From the NCBI GenBank assembly GCA_013397115.1, contig VWZW01001281.1:62250-126249 (forward strand): 64,000 nt of DNA, in the 5' to 3' direction. This DNA is from Edolisoma coerulescens. Taxonomy: Eukaryota > Chordata > Aves > Passeriformes > Campephagidae. Position 1 is the first letter of the stretch, and the number at the start of each line of letters is the position of its first letter. Made by a program: the position numbers and the translations under genes. Below, one piece after another: positions 36,651-49,571 of this stretch. The notes beneath the pieces are model-generated. The model made no database searches, was not told the DNA's origin, and saw only the letters and a list, made by a program, of their open reading frames with translations.

Positions 36651-39600
36651 CACTATCCATCTAATGAGGCTCAGTGCATAGATTGGAGGCCCATTCACAA
36701 AAGCAACCAGAAAGTTATTTGTCCCACCATCAAACCCTTCATAGAAAAATGGGCAAGAACTCAGAAACCAGATAAAATACTAAATCTCCTTCAACACTGG
36801 GTAGAAGATGCAACTCAGCTCTTAACTGAGTTCACTTTTGTTGTGGCTGCATTATTTTCCCCTGGTAAGCAGCTGTGTATGCTCAATTTCCAGCTGGATT
36901 TGAACCACAACAGTCATGCAGAGAGGTCTACAGTGCATTAAAGGATAAATATATTCTTGAGTTTCTACTGTCATTCACCTCTCATAATTCTGATTACTGC
37001 CTGAAGTGCACCATTGCAAAATCTAACTGGTATAAAGATTCAATCATGACTTACCATACCAAACCTGCATTGGTCCTCCCAACACTCCATCTCCACGCAG
37101 CCTCACTGCACTCCCTCCTCAAGGTAATTAAGTACTATATATACATAAAACCGGAATCTACAGTGAAAAAACTGCTAAATTTGTATGGTTTTTTGTATTT
37201 CAGAGTAGCCTTGCACTCTTTATGTATTTACCCAGGGATGTATTTTACCTGCTGACTGTGTTGTTCCCTACATCCTCAGCATTATAAGACTAATCACATT
37301 AGATACAATGCATGCACTGCCTTCTATTTTGTCATCATTCTGTTTTGCAGATAACAGTTGAACAATAGCTGAGACATCCTCAAAAGCTTCCTTCCATTAA
37401 GTGCTGAACTCATTTTTTCACACAGATGGGTGTATTTGTGGTAAATAAGAAACAGAAGTAACATAAATTGAATATGGATAAGCTGGAAACATTCCATGAT
37501 GTGATCAAAAGCAGGATATTTAAAAGGCAAGGATATGGGCATTATCAGCCTTGATTTTGAGATGGAGGAGCAACTTCCATCTGCGCATCTCAGGAAGTTC
37601 ATTAGCTCTACTACAGGGTTATGCACACAAGTCCCTGTGCTCAGACTTGAAAGGGCATGGATGACGAACCTCTTGAACTATGTACACTGGTGTGTCTGTA
37701 CTGAAACATGAACACATCTGCTGCTGTGCTGGATGCATGATTGTTACCCTCCTTGAAAGCCATCGTGGTGCACTTCACAGTTGCTGCCTGGCCCATGCTT
37801 GGTTTTTCATGTGGACTCCTACTCAAGCACTTTGGGAGCTTTGCAGAGTAAGATTTGAACAGAATCATCCGACAGTAACTTCAAGGGCAAGCAGAACCTC
37901 TAAGCATCAATGGAACAAAATTTACTGCTAGTCTGATAAAGGGCTGACAAATTGCTCACAAGGATTAAAAAGGCAAAACCAAGAGGAAAATAAAAGTTAG
38001 TCTAGCAGAAAAACCATGGATTACTTTCAGACTATTAAACTTCACAAAATAAAATACTTGGGTCATGACTGCTCTGCATTTAGAACCCAGGAAAAATGTA
38101 TTTAAAAAGTAAGGGACAATGACACTGAGGAAAAGTGCTCTCTTTTGGGCTCACATTGTACGAAATGGTCCCAGTGCTCCAATTGCATGAGAAAGATTCA
38201 GGGCTTCCATTTTCTCCAGAACATCTGAGACAGGCACCTTGGTTTAAGAAACATGTCATCATTGCCAGTTTTAGTTGAAATGCATTTTGCTTCCAAACCC
38301 CATTAGCAAGAGAAAGGACGTACAGTCTCAGAGAACAGGTTTGAGATGGAAAATTAAAAGAAAGGAATTTTGTAAGGACAGGAAAGATGAAGACAATTCA
38401 TGAAGAGTACTCCAAGAGTAGCTGCACATGAGATGCCTTCTTGAGATTAATGAATTTGTTGTACATGCCCATAATTATTTCCATTCACATGGAACAGGTC
38501 CAGCTGCTTTCAGCATCCACAAATGAGAAGCAGAAGGAAGCAGAAGAGAAAACAACCATATTTTGCTATGTCCAACAGTTAAAATCATTGGATAGCAAAT
38601 AAATTATGCTAAGCACAATTAAACACAGAATTAACAGTAATCATTTGTAACATAACACAACAAGACAGCTGAGATGAATGAGAAAGGGCTTGTATTGCAT
38701 CGTAGTGAGAAACTGAATGATACGTTGCCAAGATACATGTTTACAGAAATATGAACCTGAGGTCAGATATCTGGTTGGCTTCTAGCAGTACACGTATTCA
38801 TCTATGCCTTGTTTGTGGCTGTTTCTAATCCCTTCTCCTACTTTTGTGTGTGAGGAAAACTCCTACTCTTGTAATAGCTACTATTTTAGCATTACAAGGG
38901 GCAGGAATGCTAGTTCAAATCCAGGCTCATGCAGCCGATATTTGGTTATTAGTGAGTGGATTAGACATGCCCAGTGCCAGGTGAGAGATGGCACAGCAGC
39001 TGCCACTCCGCTTTAAATCCCTGTGATCTTCAGAACGCTGCTGCTGACAGCAAAACAAGGCAAACTCAGCCAGGGTGTGCCTGCACAGTACCTCATGGGC
39101 AGACGGAAGCCTGGTCCACACAGGCTCCAGAGCACTGTGAAAATGACTGTAATCCAAAATCCATGTCCTGGTTAGAGCAGACCATGGGCTGGGCTGATAT
39201 ATCCAAAGCTTGGATACGCAACAGGTCTTAAAAGCTTGGGCTTACAATGACAGTAATACAGGCACTCAGCTCTGGTCAGCCTGAAGTGCAAGTACAGCAA
39301 ACACATATAAGCCTAAGAGGTACCATTTAGACTTTTTCACAGTTACAGCTGTGTTAGGGTTCTAAGGTTCAGGTGCATGCACTTGTTAAAAAAAAAAAAA
39401 CCAAACTCCTTCATCTGTTGCTATAACAACTCTCTTGGTTTTCTATTCAGCAATAGCCTTGGCCCAGATGTAAGTCTTGTTATTTCTTTTATTGCATCCT
39501 ATGCTTTCTTTGAAAGATATTTCCACTGACCATGGTGAAACAGCAAACTACCACCTTTCATTGAAAAATTATAACTCAGCCCTGAAAGATGACCATAGCA

Positions 39601-42600
39601 TGCCCCAGCACCCTTGGAAAAATTTGGCCCAAAAATGCTACAGAGCTGGGTTACTGCTGTAGTGTGCCTCCAATTCCAGCAGTTGAGGAGTGCTCCTGGG
39701 AGCTGCAACAAGCAGACATCGAGTCTGTGCACCTAACATACCAGAAAGATGATACAGATAACCTCTAACATCAATGAGTTCAAAATCTAGTGGGTGAGGT
39801 ATTTTTGCTTTGCCTCCTTAAGTTGCAGCAATTCCTGCTCAATGCAAGAAAAAAACCACCAGGTTTCAGGACAAAGCTCTTGGACATTATCCTCGGAGTT
39901 AGGAGGAGAGGGAGAATCTGAAATCAATTGCAGCCATACCAGGCTCACTGCTGGCAGTCTGTGAAATGTTCCTCTCAGACATGCAGAGGAACCACCTTCC
40001 AGCTTCTCTGCTTCACTGAATCTCCACCAAGGAGCTGCTATTCCCAGAGCAGATAGGACTCTTCAGGCTCTGTCTTTCAGCAGTGTTTTACCTCCTGTGT
40101 CAGAGACATAGAAGTGCACTCTCTCTATCAAAACACAGCTATGCCACAGGCTTTCCATCATCTTTGAATGATGGACCAAGTATAAAAATTGATTTTTATC
40201 TCCTGATATGAAAAGGCAGGCAGAAAATTTCCGTAGTAGATGAGTGAATGAAACAGCAGGTCTGAAGGAGAGGAGACAAGCAGGGCCACAATGAAATTGT
40301 TTCCTTAAGGATGCTAATATAACACTTGTCTATAGATTTCACTGGCAGATCTGGATCAAAATAAGGAAGCCTAAATCTATTTGGTTTCTCCCTGCTCTCT
40401 TTTCTCCAAAAGAGTACCTGACAGGTGGAGACTAAGCCAAGAGAACAGAGTCCCTGCATTAATCGTTAATGGAGACAAATGCCAGGTGTAGATGTCAACT
40501 GCAATTTTTCATTCCTTGCTGATAGCACAAGGTTCCACAGAGTAATGCCAAAATGTTAGGGTAGAAAATTCACTAATGGCTCCCCCAGTCCTTGTGTGAC
40601 TTTTAAAAAAGCTTTTTTTTTTTCAAAAAGCAATTTCACTCTGGTACTTCCATTACTCTGTGTAGCTTTGTCACAGTTGATCTTCATTAAAACTGGAGAC
40701 ACTATAATAGAAGGCACAATTTTAGAGTAAAGGTAGCTGCTCTGTAGTCTGATCCATTGCTCATGCCAGCATGCAAAGTAATGTTGTGCACTCACATATG
40801 CTGTGTAGTGTTAGACATTGACACAAACAGCAGTGTATTTCCCAGTTTGTTTTGATTTAGGAATTACAATGAAATCATCTGCTAAAAGCATTTGTCTACA
40901 AATCCAGAGTCACAGACAGAACCAAGACTTCAATTCACAAACAGGAGAACCTAGAAATCTTCCAGGGTTTAGCATGAAGATGAGACTTATTTCATTTTGT
41001 TGACCTTTTCAAGAGCATGCCTTGCTGGAACGATCCTTTTATTTTTATTTATGTTTCTGTGAGTCAGTATGATTCCACTTTTGTGGAGTGAAGGGGAACT
41101 AAAGTCACAGGCATTTCTGCCTCAACCATCAGATGGGGCATTGCACTTAGAGCCTCTGCAACTGCATAAATCTGAATAGTTTGCTGCGATGCTCCAATTC
41201 TGTATGTTGACCAATCTCTCAATTAAGGGAATTAATTTAAGAGCACCAAAGTTCTCTCAACAGTTGTCTTTCAGCATTATAACTCCTCCTGCCCAAACAC
41301 CTCCGCTATGGGTTCCCTCAGCTGTAAGACTGTCTGCCTGAAACCCACTGTCATTCTAAAGTGGCTGATTTACAGAGTATCTGTTCTAAATCAACAACCA
41401 GTAATGGAAGGCATGTGCTCATTTAATGGGTATTATTTGCCTGGAGTATGTCTGTCCATTTAGTAGTTGATAATAAAATGCAATGTTCAATGGCCTGAGA
41501 TATTTCACAGTGAAATGCACTTGCTGAGAGGCTGTGGGAGTGGGGAGCCGGAGCAAGGTATTGTGCCTTTAGTGAGTTTAATAGAGCCAGTCATGTTCAG
41601 AAGATAGCACCTGACCTGTCAGAAGTTGGTTTAGTCTTTCTGAAGGGGGTAGATGTTCAGTAATCATCTCCTAGAAAAAGGGCTAGATTCTTTCTTTATT
41701 GCATTAGTGTAGACTTAATGGAGAAGGAAAGGAGAGGCAGATTTGAATATAAGTGAAAACCCAAGAGATTCCAAGGAAATAGGTTCAAAGTCTAATGCAA
41801 TTGACTTGGAAGGTCCTGATCTACTGGTATTCATGAGCACACAGGAAAATAATGCCTTCCTGAGAATTTGAGCAAAATACTCCCTATGTGAACAGGTTGG
41901 GTAATACAGAAGAAGATGTTTTCTTTTTTGGTTAACAGATCAACAGAACAGCCTCCTTTTATATATATATGCATCTATTGTCAATATTTTAAATTATGCT
42001 GTCTATTCTGAGCATTGTAAAAAACCTTCTCATCCCTCTTGACTTTATCTGGTTTAAGGATAATTACTGGGATTTTGTTTAACAGCAGACACTTCTTATA
42101 GAATTGTGATGATCCTTTGAATGGGAATATCTGAACACTAGCAAGGAAACTTTCTTGAGGGCCTCCAAGGGAGATCTGTGCCTCCCATAACCTTCTAGAG
42201 GCTGCTCTTTGCACAGATATTACCATGTTCTTTTTGAGGGCAGAGAGAAGGACAAACAATGAGAATTCTGGTAGAGATTGATCTAGCAAAGGTTATTTGA
42301 TCATGTGCAATGACTAAGGAGAAGGAATGTCAGGGAAATGTTGATTCTTCATCCAGATTCATTTGCTTTTAGTAAAATAACTGGGCCTGCAATCTAAAAT
42401 ATTAACTCTTTCAGCCCTATTTACTATTGAAAACTTCAGTCAGTCAAGGAATACTCTTAACTATGGATGCTATAGGCAACATTAAGATACAAAGTTTGGC
42501 AGAAAACTTGTCACAGTTGTGTACCAAACAGAAACATGTCAGGAACACACACAGTAAAAAAAGCAAACTAAAACACACATGTTTTAGTAAATCATCTCAG

Positions 42601-43453
42601 CTTCTGAGAAGCAATTACTCCCACCTACATATCTGGTTTTACAGTCCAGTCACTTGGAATGATCTGCTTATAAAACTTCTGCATGAGAAAAAGGAAGGAA
42701 AAGAGGGATAAGCTTGGATTACAACTTCATAGAGCAAAAAAGAACTAAGATGTTCAAAACCGTTGTCTTAATTTTGTAAAAATACATATTTATAAAACTA
42801 ATTAAGCAATGAGGCAGGCCAGGATTTGATGCTAGTATCCTGCCTTTGACTAACACAGTTTCAATTTATCTCAAATTGCGGCTGTCTATGTCAAAAGATT
42901 AATTTAACTCTAGCATTGATGTAATAGATTGAGCTGACCAAATCAAACTCACACTCAAAATACATAGTTATGTGTGCATGTTTGATGAGCAAGGACAGCT
43001 TAGTAACCAATCTGAATAATAACAATTGCATCCTGCCTGCAGACAGCTCATTGTCTCTGAAGTATTGCAGATTTGGAATTTTCTGCTTTGTTCATCAGAA
43101 TTCAGAATGGTTGCCAAGTATCACCCAGGAATTACAGATACAGTCCATAAATGACAGGTCAATTAAGAAGGCAGAATAAATTCCTAAAAATGCTGGGGAA
43201 CAAGGGTTGCAGAGAATACATTACAAAGAAATTGCGAAAGCGACTTGATTTTTGAAACAGAAAATCAGAACAGAGGATGAGAAGTAGGAAAGTGCAGAAA
43301 AATGAAGATAGAGCTATAATGCCCTCAGTGAATACTTATCTCCTACTGGAGCTGAAAACCAAATTCAGAAAAGGGAAAAAAAGAGAAAGCCATGAGAAAA
43401 TATGGAAGTTGGTAGCAACATCTAAAACTTAAGTATCCTCTGATTTTGTGCAG
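36651..43453. other. Non-coding DNA, no gene recognised
   Basis: No convincing coding or RNA gene. A GC-richer patch at 38,960-39,130 and a 13-base A-run at 39,388-39,400 are the only visible landmarks. The open frame at 36,875-37,255 (126 codons) is within chance expectation and unrecognised. Confidence 0.55.
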
Positions 43454-43641
43454 GCTGAGAGGATTTATTAGGTTACTGTGGCAGTACTATAAAACACCAG
43501 CACAGGACTGTGAAGAAGCTACTGAACAGCTTGAAACAAATAGCACAGATGGATCTAGAAATCACTTGCCTGAAGATGATAGCTTCAGCAGAAGGTGGTA
43601 CACTGGCTGTAGAAACCAGCCATTGCCCTCCCACCACAGAG
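43454..43641 (+). other. Candidate 188-base exon (low confidence)
   Basis: A good acceptor (TCCTCTGATTTTGTGCAG) ends at 43,453 and a GTATGC donor follows CACAGAG at 43,642. Between them one frame is fully open (one base, 62 codons, one base), with segments such as FIRLLWQYYKTPAQDCEEA and TNSTDGSRNHLPEDDSFSR. A second frame is open for most of the block but has a TGA near the acceptor. I recognise no domain and found no neighbouring exon. It could be a non-coding RNA exon, a coding exon or chance. Confidence 0.18.
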
Positions 43642-45959
43642 GTATGCATTGGTGCTGTCACTTTTTTCATCACTGGTACCAAAAGAGGAAAAATAATTCA
43701 CTTACTGGGTTCAGACTGGGCCAAAGAAAAAGATATCCCAACTCAAATAATTTGAGCTGAGTGAAGTTTTTCTGGTAAATAGAGTCTTCTGAAACATGCA
43801 CTTTTGAGCAGACCAAAACATTGCATGAGTTTAACTAAATTCTAAGGAATATTTTTGAAAAAAGATAACTGGGGGGCAAAAAAAAAAAAAAACCACAAAA
43901 AACTTAAATAAAAATGTTTATTTAAAAATTATTGTTTTGAATCAAGTGCTATGATTGGCAATTTTGTGTTTAGAAATCATATTTTTCAGTTTTGTTGCTG
44001 AGGCCAAATAATATTATTGAAAAATAGGATAAATAACATTAACCATAGAAATTTTACTACAGAGCAAAATATATGGTTTCTAGTCAAACAATATATTTGG
44101 ACTTGTTTTATTAATTCAGCCTTACCTTTTTTTGCACTTGCCGCCCAAATTTAGTTGTGAAATACAGTGATTTAAAATAACTATAACAAATCCAACTGGA
44201 TTGAACTTCAGAGTCATAGCTCTTGTGTTGCTCTGAGGGAGAAAAGGCAGACTACAGAGCTGCAACAGCCCCTGGGAAAACTCTACAAGCAGGATTAAGG
44301 AAGCTGCTTCTGTACCTGTCCAGAGCCGAGGTACAGGGATAACCCTTGGCATACAGCTTTTCTCTTTGCACCTTCATTAGCCTGATAAAGGAACCAGTGT
44401 CTTCAGAGATGATTGAGTTCTGCTCCTGGCTTGTACAGCAAGGCAGTAACTTACCTGATACACAGGGAGGACACTTGCTGTGCATTGTCCAACATGTCAG
44501 TACAATTAAACAAAATAAAAATCTGTTTTGACTTCTCTGTCCTGTAGCATCAAGAGCGGCCCAAAGTCACAAATCAAGATTGGTAAAAACCCATGGACAG
44601 AGGCTGGGCTGCCTCAGAATTACAGGTTTGTTATTTTTCACTTTTCTGCCTATAAAATGGAAATAAAACCAATGGCGTTTTATAGAAGTAAATATGCAGT
44701 ATTGATTTCAAGGCACTCAAAAGCACTATAATAACCACTTAAGGCACTATAATAACAACAGGCTCTATAATAACCATATGAAAAAATATAAAGGTACCAA
44801 GTTGGCCAGAGTAGGCCTTTCTACTAAATGGAAGAAAAGGAATCATTTTAACATGGGCATAACTAATGCACTGTTGAATTATTAACCTGCATGAGTGTGC
44901 CAAAGTGATTAGTTCATTATTAAGGTTTCCATCTTTGCAAAACTGTATAAAATATTTCAATAAAATAATTTTGTACTTTCAATCTAATTTATTAAAGAAT
45001 AGGTAATAACAGTAGTTATGCAGTAATGAAAGAATAATCAGGTATGCTCACAAAATCTGGAAAAGAGGAACAGGAAATGCTCCAGGTGTGACATTCTTAT
45101 CACAATCATAATTTCCCAAGGAACAGAACAGTAAGAGACTGACTGAAAATGTTTGCAAACCTATATTCGAAGTATTTCTACCAGCCTCTGTTATACCATC
45201 TATACACAATAATACTGTTTAATTAATGTATCCCAGACGCTTACTTTGGAATATAAAGTTTAACTAAATACTCCTATTTCTAGCAAAAGGCAGACCAAGA
45301 TTGGTATATTGGTGCAATAAATAAAAATAATAACAAGATCAAAACATCCAAGCCAATGCAACACCTTTGAGATGATTTAATTAAACTGGATCAAACTGGG
45401 ATTAATTTGTTTCCTGTCATCAGCTCAGGCAGGAACTCTGAAGAAAGAAAATATGGCAGATCTGACTGTACTTTATTTAATGTGAATATGGCAATAGACT
45501 CTGTAGGGATGACCAGAGTGGTAAAACAACTTCTTAATTACTTCAGTGGTGTTTCACCATTGCTTGGAGAAACACCCTGCCCCAGCCCTTTGGCTGTTGT
45601 CTCAGTAAAACACCTGTCCCACATGGCAGCGACAGAACAGCACTGAGATATCAACTCTTGGAGTTTCATGCATCCCTCTGAAACACCCCAAAGCAGCTGC
45701 TGTCAAAGAGAAGATGTTAGTTTAAGGTGAGAACACCTTCTTGAATAATAGCACAGACCAGGAAGATTCTTAGGGAGAAGAAAACAAGAAATAAAGGAAT
45801 TATCATCCCACATTCCTGACAGCTAACTCCTGAAGGAGTATTGGTGAAGAAAAGGTATCCAGATCTTCCACTTACTGGCACCCAACTGTAATGACATACC
45901 TAAGATCATTTATCTGATGTCACAGATGCTGTGGCTGTTTCCCTCAGTATTCATTGCAT
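43642..45959. other. Non-coding DNA, no gene recognised
   Basis: Mostly AT-rich sequence with a 15-base A-run at 43,878-43,892, a small imperfect tandem repeat at 44,723-44,775, and a hairpin with perfect 8-base arms (GGTGTTTC/GAAACACC) at 45,548-45,576. No exon or RNA gene can be supported. Confidence 0.55.
44723..44775. repeat. Imperfect tandem repeat, three copies
   Basis: GCACTATAATAACC (44,723-44,736), GCACTATAATAAC (44,744-44,756) and GCTCTATAATAACC (44,762-44,775) follow one another with unit lengths of about 21 and 18 bases. This is a small decayed minisatellite-like array. Confidence 0.75.
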
Positions 45960-46682
45960 GTATGGAGCCAGGAAAGGCGTGGTGACAACAGACCTGCCAC
46001 AGGAGCAATGGGGCTTCTGGAAGGGAGAAGAGTCCAGGACTCAGCTGAGCAACAAGAAGGTCACATCAAGCTCAGATACAGGCTGAGAGGAGAATGGATT
46101 GAGAGCAGGCCTGCTGAGAAGAATCTGGAGGTGCTGGTTGACAAGCTCAACATGACCCAGCAAAGCCAATGCATCCTGGCCTGCGTCCAAAGCAGTGTGG
46201 CCAGGAGGGCAAGGGAAGTGACTCTCCTCCTCTATTCCACTCTTGTGAGAACCCATCTGGACTGCTGCATCCAGGTCGGAGACCCCCAGCGTGAGAAAGA
46301 AGTGTACCTGTTGGAGTGACTTCAGAGGAGGGCCGTGAAGATGATCAGAGGGTGCAGCACCTCTCTTACAAGGACTGACAGAGAGAGACAGGGTTTTTCA
46401 GCCTGAAGAGAGGGATGCGGAGAAAACTCATAGCATCTTCCAGTACCTAAAGGGGCCTGCAAGAGAGCTGGAGAGGGACTTTTTACTAAGACAGGTAGTG
46501 ATAGGACAAGTGGGGAAGAAATTCTTTACTGTGAGGGTGTTGAGGCCCTGGCACAGGTTGCCCAGAGAAGCTGTGGATGCCCCATCCCTGAAAGTGTTCA
46601 AGGCCAGGTTGGATGGGGCTCTGAGCAACCTGAACTAGTGAGCAACTCTGAGCAACCTGAGTGTCTTCCTGACCATGGCATT
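45960..46682 (+). mobile_element. Decayed CR1 retrotransposon, 3' part of ORF2
   Basis: About 720 bases correspond to the end of the CR1 reverse-transcriptase polyprotein and the start of its 3' untranslated region. In the upstream frame GEWIESRPAEKNLEVLVD and ILACVQSSVARRAREVTLL are recognisable. Downstream, GCCCAGAGAAGCTGTGGATG and GTTCAAGGCCAGGTTGGATG are typical of CR1. It is broken in several ways: a deletion of about 20 bases after AACATGACCCAGC (46,160s), an in-frame TGA at 46,317-46,319, a deletion of about 45 bases near 46,510, and a short duplication of CTCTGAGCAACCTGA near 46,618-46,661. The 5' part and the ATTCTRTG tail are absent. It is a dead 5'-truncated copy, not a host gene. 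Confidence 0.9.
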
Positions 46683-47102
46683 TCTCCAGGCCTAAGGAGT
46701 CAAGATTAGTGAAACAGATGCAGGGCGAGCAAGGAACCTTGCAGAATGAGAAAATGCCAGGTTGCATGGCGGCAACTGCAAGAATATTTCAGGGGATCGA
46801 AAAGTCCTCATTCTAACCAAAATATTATTTCCAGAGTGGGGACAGCACACCAGGGCAGATCGCACGTCTAGGGCAGCAGTGTGTGCTCTAGGACCCCTCT
46901 GCCCACTTGTGATGTACTGTCTCAGTGAAGTAGATTGACTTAGGTTTTAAGAACAACATGGAATTTCAGAAATGAGTCAATAAAAACTTAGTATAGACTT
47001 GAGGATTTGAGCACAGCAGCAGTAGCACTCAGGTACAGCTATCTTGCAGATGAAAGGGAGATGTCAATAGACTTAGCCAGAGTAAATCCCATTTAACAAG
47101 AT

Positions 47103-47197
47103 ACATTACACTATCTGCGAGAGTGCAGACAAAAGCAAACATACATCTGACCTAAAAGATCTGTTCCAATCTCAAAAGTTCATCCTCTGGGACTCAG
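47103..47197 (+). repeat. Diverged direct repeat, copy A
   Basis: This segment aligns with 48,386-48,474. The core of 34 bases at 47,124-47,157 (TGCAGACAAAAGCAAA, then ATCTGACCTAAAA) differs from copy B at only two positions. Outside the core, matching words such as TCAAAAGT and ACTCAG keep the same order with small gaps. The two are either members of an unrecognised dispersed repeat family or a local duplication. Confidence 0.75.
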
Positions 47198-48385
47198 CAT
47201 GACACACTCAAAGGACTAGAAGTGCTGAATGAAATATTTCTGACATTCGGCTTTGTGATAGATTCTTGATACAGATTTAGTATCCCCATTTTATACAAAG
47301 AGCACTCTTCACAACCATGCCACCTTTGATCTCACAGTCCTGATCTTTAAAGATCTCCAAAATGCTTTCCAAAGGCAAGCCTAGAGCTAACAGTTCAATC
47401 TACTGGTCACCAGAACACAGGGATTCAACAGAGATATTGATTTCATGGCACAGTATAATTTCCTTTCCCTTCCACTAACCTTTCCATGTTCCACAGACTA
47501 TAAATTATTTTTTCTTTCTTTCCCTTAGCAAGGTTGCAACTGTCTCTACTCCGCACATACTAACGATGCTTTCTTTCTGAGGTGGTTTGCTTGGTTTATA
47601 CCTGAGCAATTGCTTTCATTTTCTGCTTAGCTTTGAAGCCTGCCAACTTTGTTTCATACCTGAGGAAGGCTGTTGTGCCTGAAAAGAAATCTTTAGATAA
47701 AAGACGCATGTGCGCATGTGCACATCTGATTCCACCTGTAGTCTTTAGAAAATGGTTGCTCAAAAAACCACAGCTGCATCTCCTTTATAAATATTTCCAA
47801 AGTTGGCAGGTTAAGACAATACAGTAAATAAAGCACACCCAGTTAAGTAAGATATGAGACATGATGAGACCCTATTAAACTAAACAGCAAAATGGATCAA
47901 CATGTAGTGGTGGAATCATAAATAATCAATATGGAGAACACTAAACATGGCTGCTCCACCTGCTGATTGAGGAAAGAAAGGGTCTTCTCTTGGCTCTGTG
48001 TCACATCAGACAACATTTTGTGGTTGTCTTGGGAGCCTGGGGGCAAGCTAAAAGGCACTCGATGTCAAGAAAATGCAATCTGACATAGGAAACTTGTATG
48101 TGGGGAAGGGCTCTGTCAGGCTCCTCCTTGCTTGGACTCAGAAAAAAAGCCAAAGTATCTCTGAAATATTCTAAACAACTGCTGCCTGAGGACAAAGTAC
48201 CCAAGACAGGAGTGAGTACTCTCAAACTGAGAATACCAGCCCACTTCTCAATTCCAAAGACAGCCATGATGCAAAGGATTGGTGCTCCCAGTAGGACCTG
48301 GATGTTAGGCTACACGTGCTACCCTCTTTGCTGACATAATAGGATTAAAAAATGATGAAAACAAGTGAGACAATAAATTCAGAAG

Positions 48386-48474
48386 ATTACATTATCTCCT
48401 AGAATGCAGACAAAAGCAAATATATATCTGACCTAAAAATCGTTTGTAATATCAAAAGTCCCCGTGGAACTCAG
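48386..48474 (+). repeat. Diverged direct repeat, copy B
   Basis: Partner of 47,103-47,197, in the same orientation about 1.28 kb away. The core lies at 48,405-48,438. The downstream part is shorter than in copy A because of small gaps before CCGTGGAACTCAG. No terminal motif or target duplication is evident, so the source element is unknown. Confidence 0.75.
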
Positions 48475-48644
48475 AGCTTGTAAGATCTTAGCATTTATTT
48501 CTTAAGAACACTGATACTTATTTTTTCTCTTACTAATTGTTTCAGCCAATCAGTAATAAAAAATTATTCCCTATAACTTCATTAACAGGACTAATGGCTT
48601 TCACTACAATAATGATGAACTTTTGCTATATTTTTAATCTTTCA

Positions 48645-48680
48645 AAACAAGTGAACAAATATAAACAAGTGAGCAAATAT
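48645..48680. repeat. Two-copy tandem repeat, 18-base unit
   Basis: AAACAAGTGAACAAATAT at 48,645-48,662 is followed directly by AAACAAGTGAGCAAATAT at 48,663-48,680, with one substitution. This is a simple slippage duplication. Confidence 0.85.
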
Positions 48681-49260
48681 AAAACAAATGGAAAACAAAA
48701 GAATAATATATAATAATCCCATAAATTTTGTTTTGATGGACAGTATCCGTTCGTACATAGACATGTTACAGATTACTACATGAAAAATAATACACATCTC
48801 ATAATACACTATGACATGGTAATGATAAAATAAATGTTTGAGCCAACCTTGATAATATTTCCCGAATTCAAAACATCAGAGTTACCAGTGGAAGACACTT
48901 CCCATTTTAAATTTGTTAGATGTTTTAAGTCCATCCTTTGCTGCAAGTATTATTTTTGCTGTGCCATTTTTTTGTATCCGTCAGGAGTTATTCAAAGAAA
49001 GTGAACACCAGAAGCTATGTAAGTGTTAAATTACAATTTATGAACCCAGGAAGCCAGCTTTTAGATTACCTGTCCAGCACAGTCAAATGGGAAAGTTGAA
49101 AGCGTTTAGCACTGTGTTTTGATATCAGACAAATATTTATTTTTAAAGATATCAGTTACTTATGGACATTATTTACCTTTTTTAAAGAATCCTTTGAAAT
49201 CCATAGACTTAAAAAAAAATTACATCCCATGACTATAAGGTATTCTTTTTTTGGATTAGT

Positions 49261-49275
49261 AAAAAAAAAAAAAAA
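49261..49275. repeat. Poly-A run, 15 bases
   Basis: Uninterrupted A-run in AT-rich sequence, with no recognisable retroposed unit before it. Confidence 0.9.
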
Positions 49276-49571
49276 TAGATACTGCATATAAAGTGATATT
49301 TTGAAAATTATATTACTGTGTCTTTTGTACCCCTAAAGAGAGTCAGTGGAAGGACTAATTAGCAGAATTATTCACCATCCTTTCAGAGAATAAGAGAACA
49401 AGAATATGGAAGAAAAGATCTTGTACTGGTCAGAATCAATCCACCAATGCTTTGAGAAGGGGCCATTTACAAACAAAGAACTAAACAGAGCTTTGATAAT
49501 CCATGGCTATTAATCCATATCACAGAACATTACTGGCTCATGGACTCCATCAGAAAAAAAAAATTCAAATT

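Larger units (their letters stand above)
46683..49571. other. Non-coding DNA with a diverged duplication
   Basis: Apart from the pair of similar blocks at 47,103-47,197 and 48,386-48,474, the two-copy tandem repeat at 48,645-48,680 and the A-run at 49,261-49,275, I see nothing in this stretch. Frames such as 48,001-48,267 minus and 48,098-48,334 plus overlap and have no recognisable content. Confidence 0.55.

Noticed and set aside
38903..38930. tRNA B-box-like GTTCAAATCC
   Set aside because: The flanking bases do not form a T-arm stem and no A-box or acceptor stem is found at the right distance.
45954..46319. 121-codon frame as a host gene
   Set aside because: Its second half is the CR1 reverse-transcriptase tail with a premature stop and internal deletion, so it is a retrotransposon relic.
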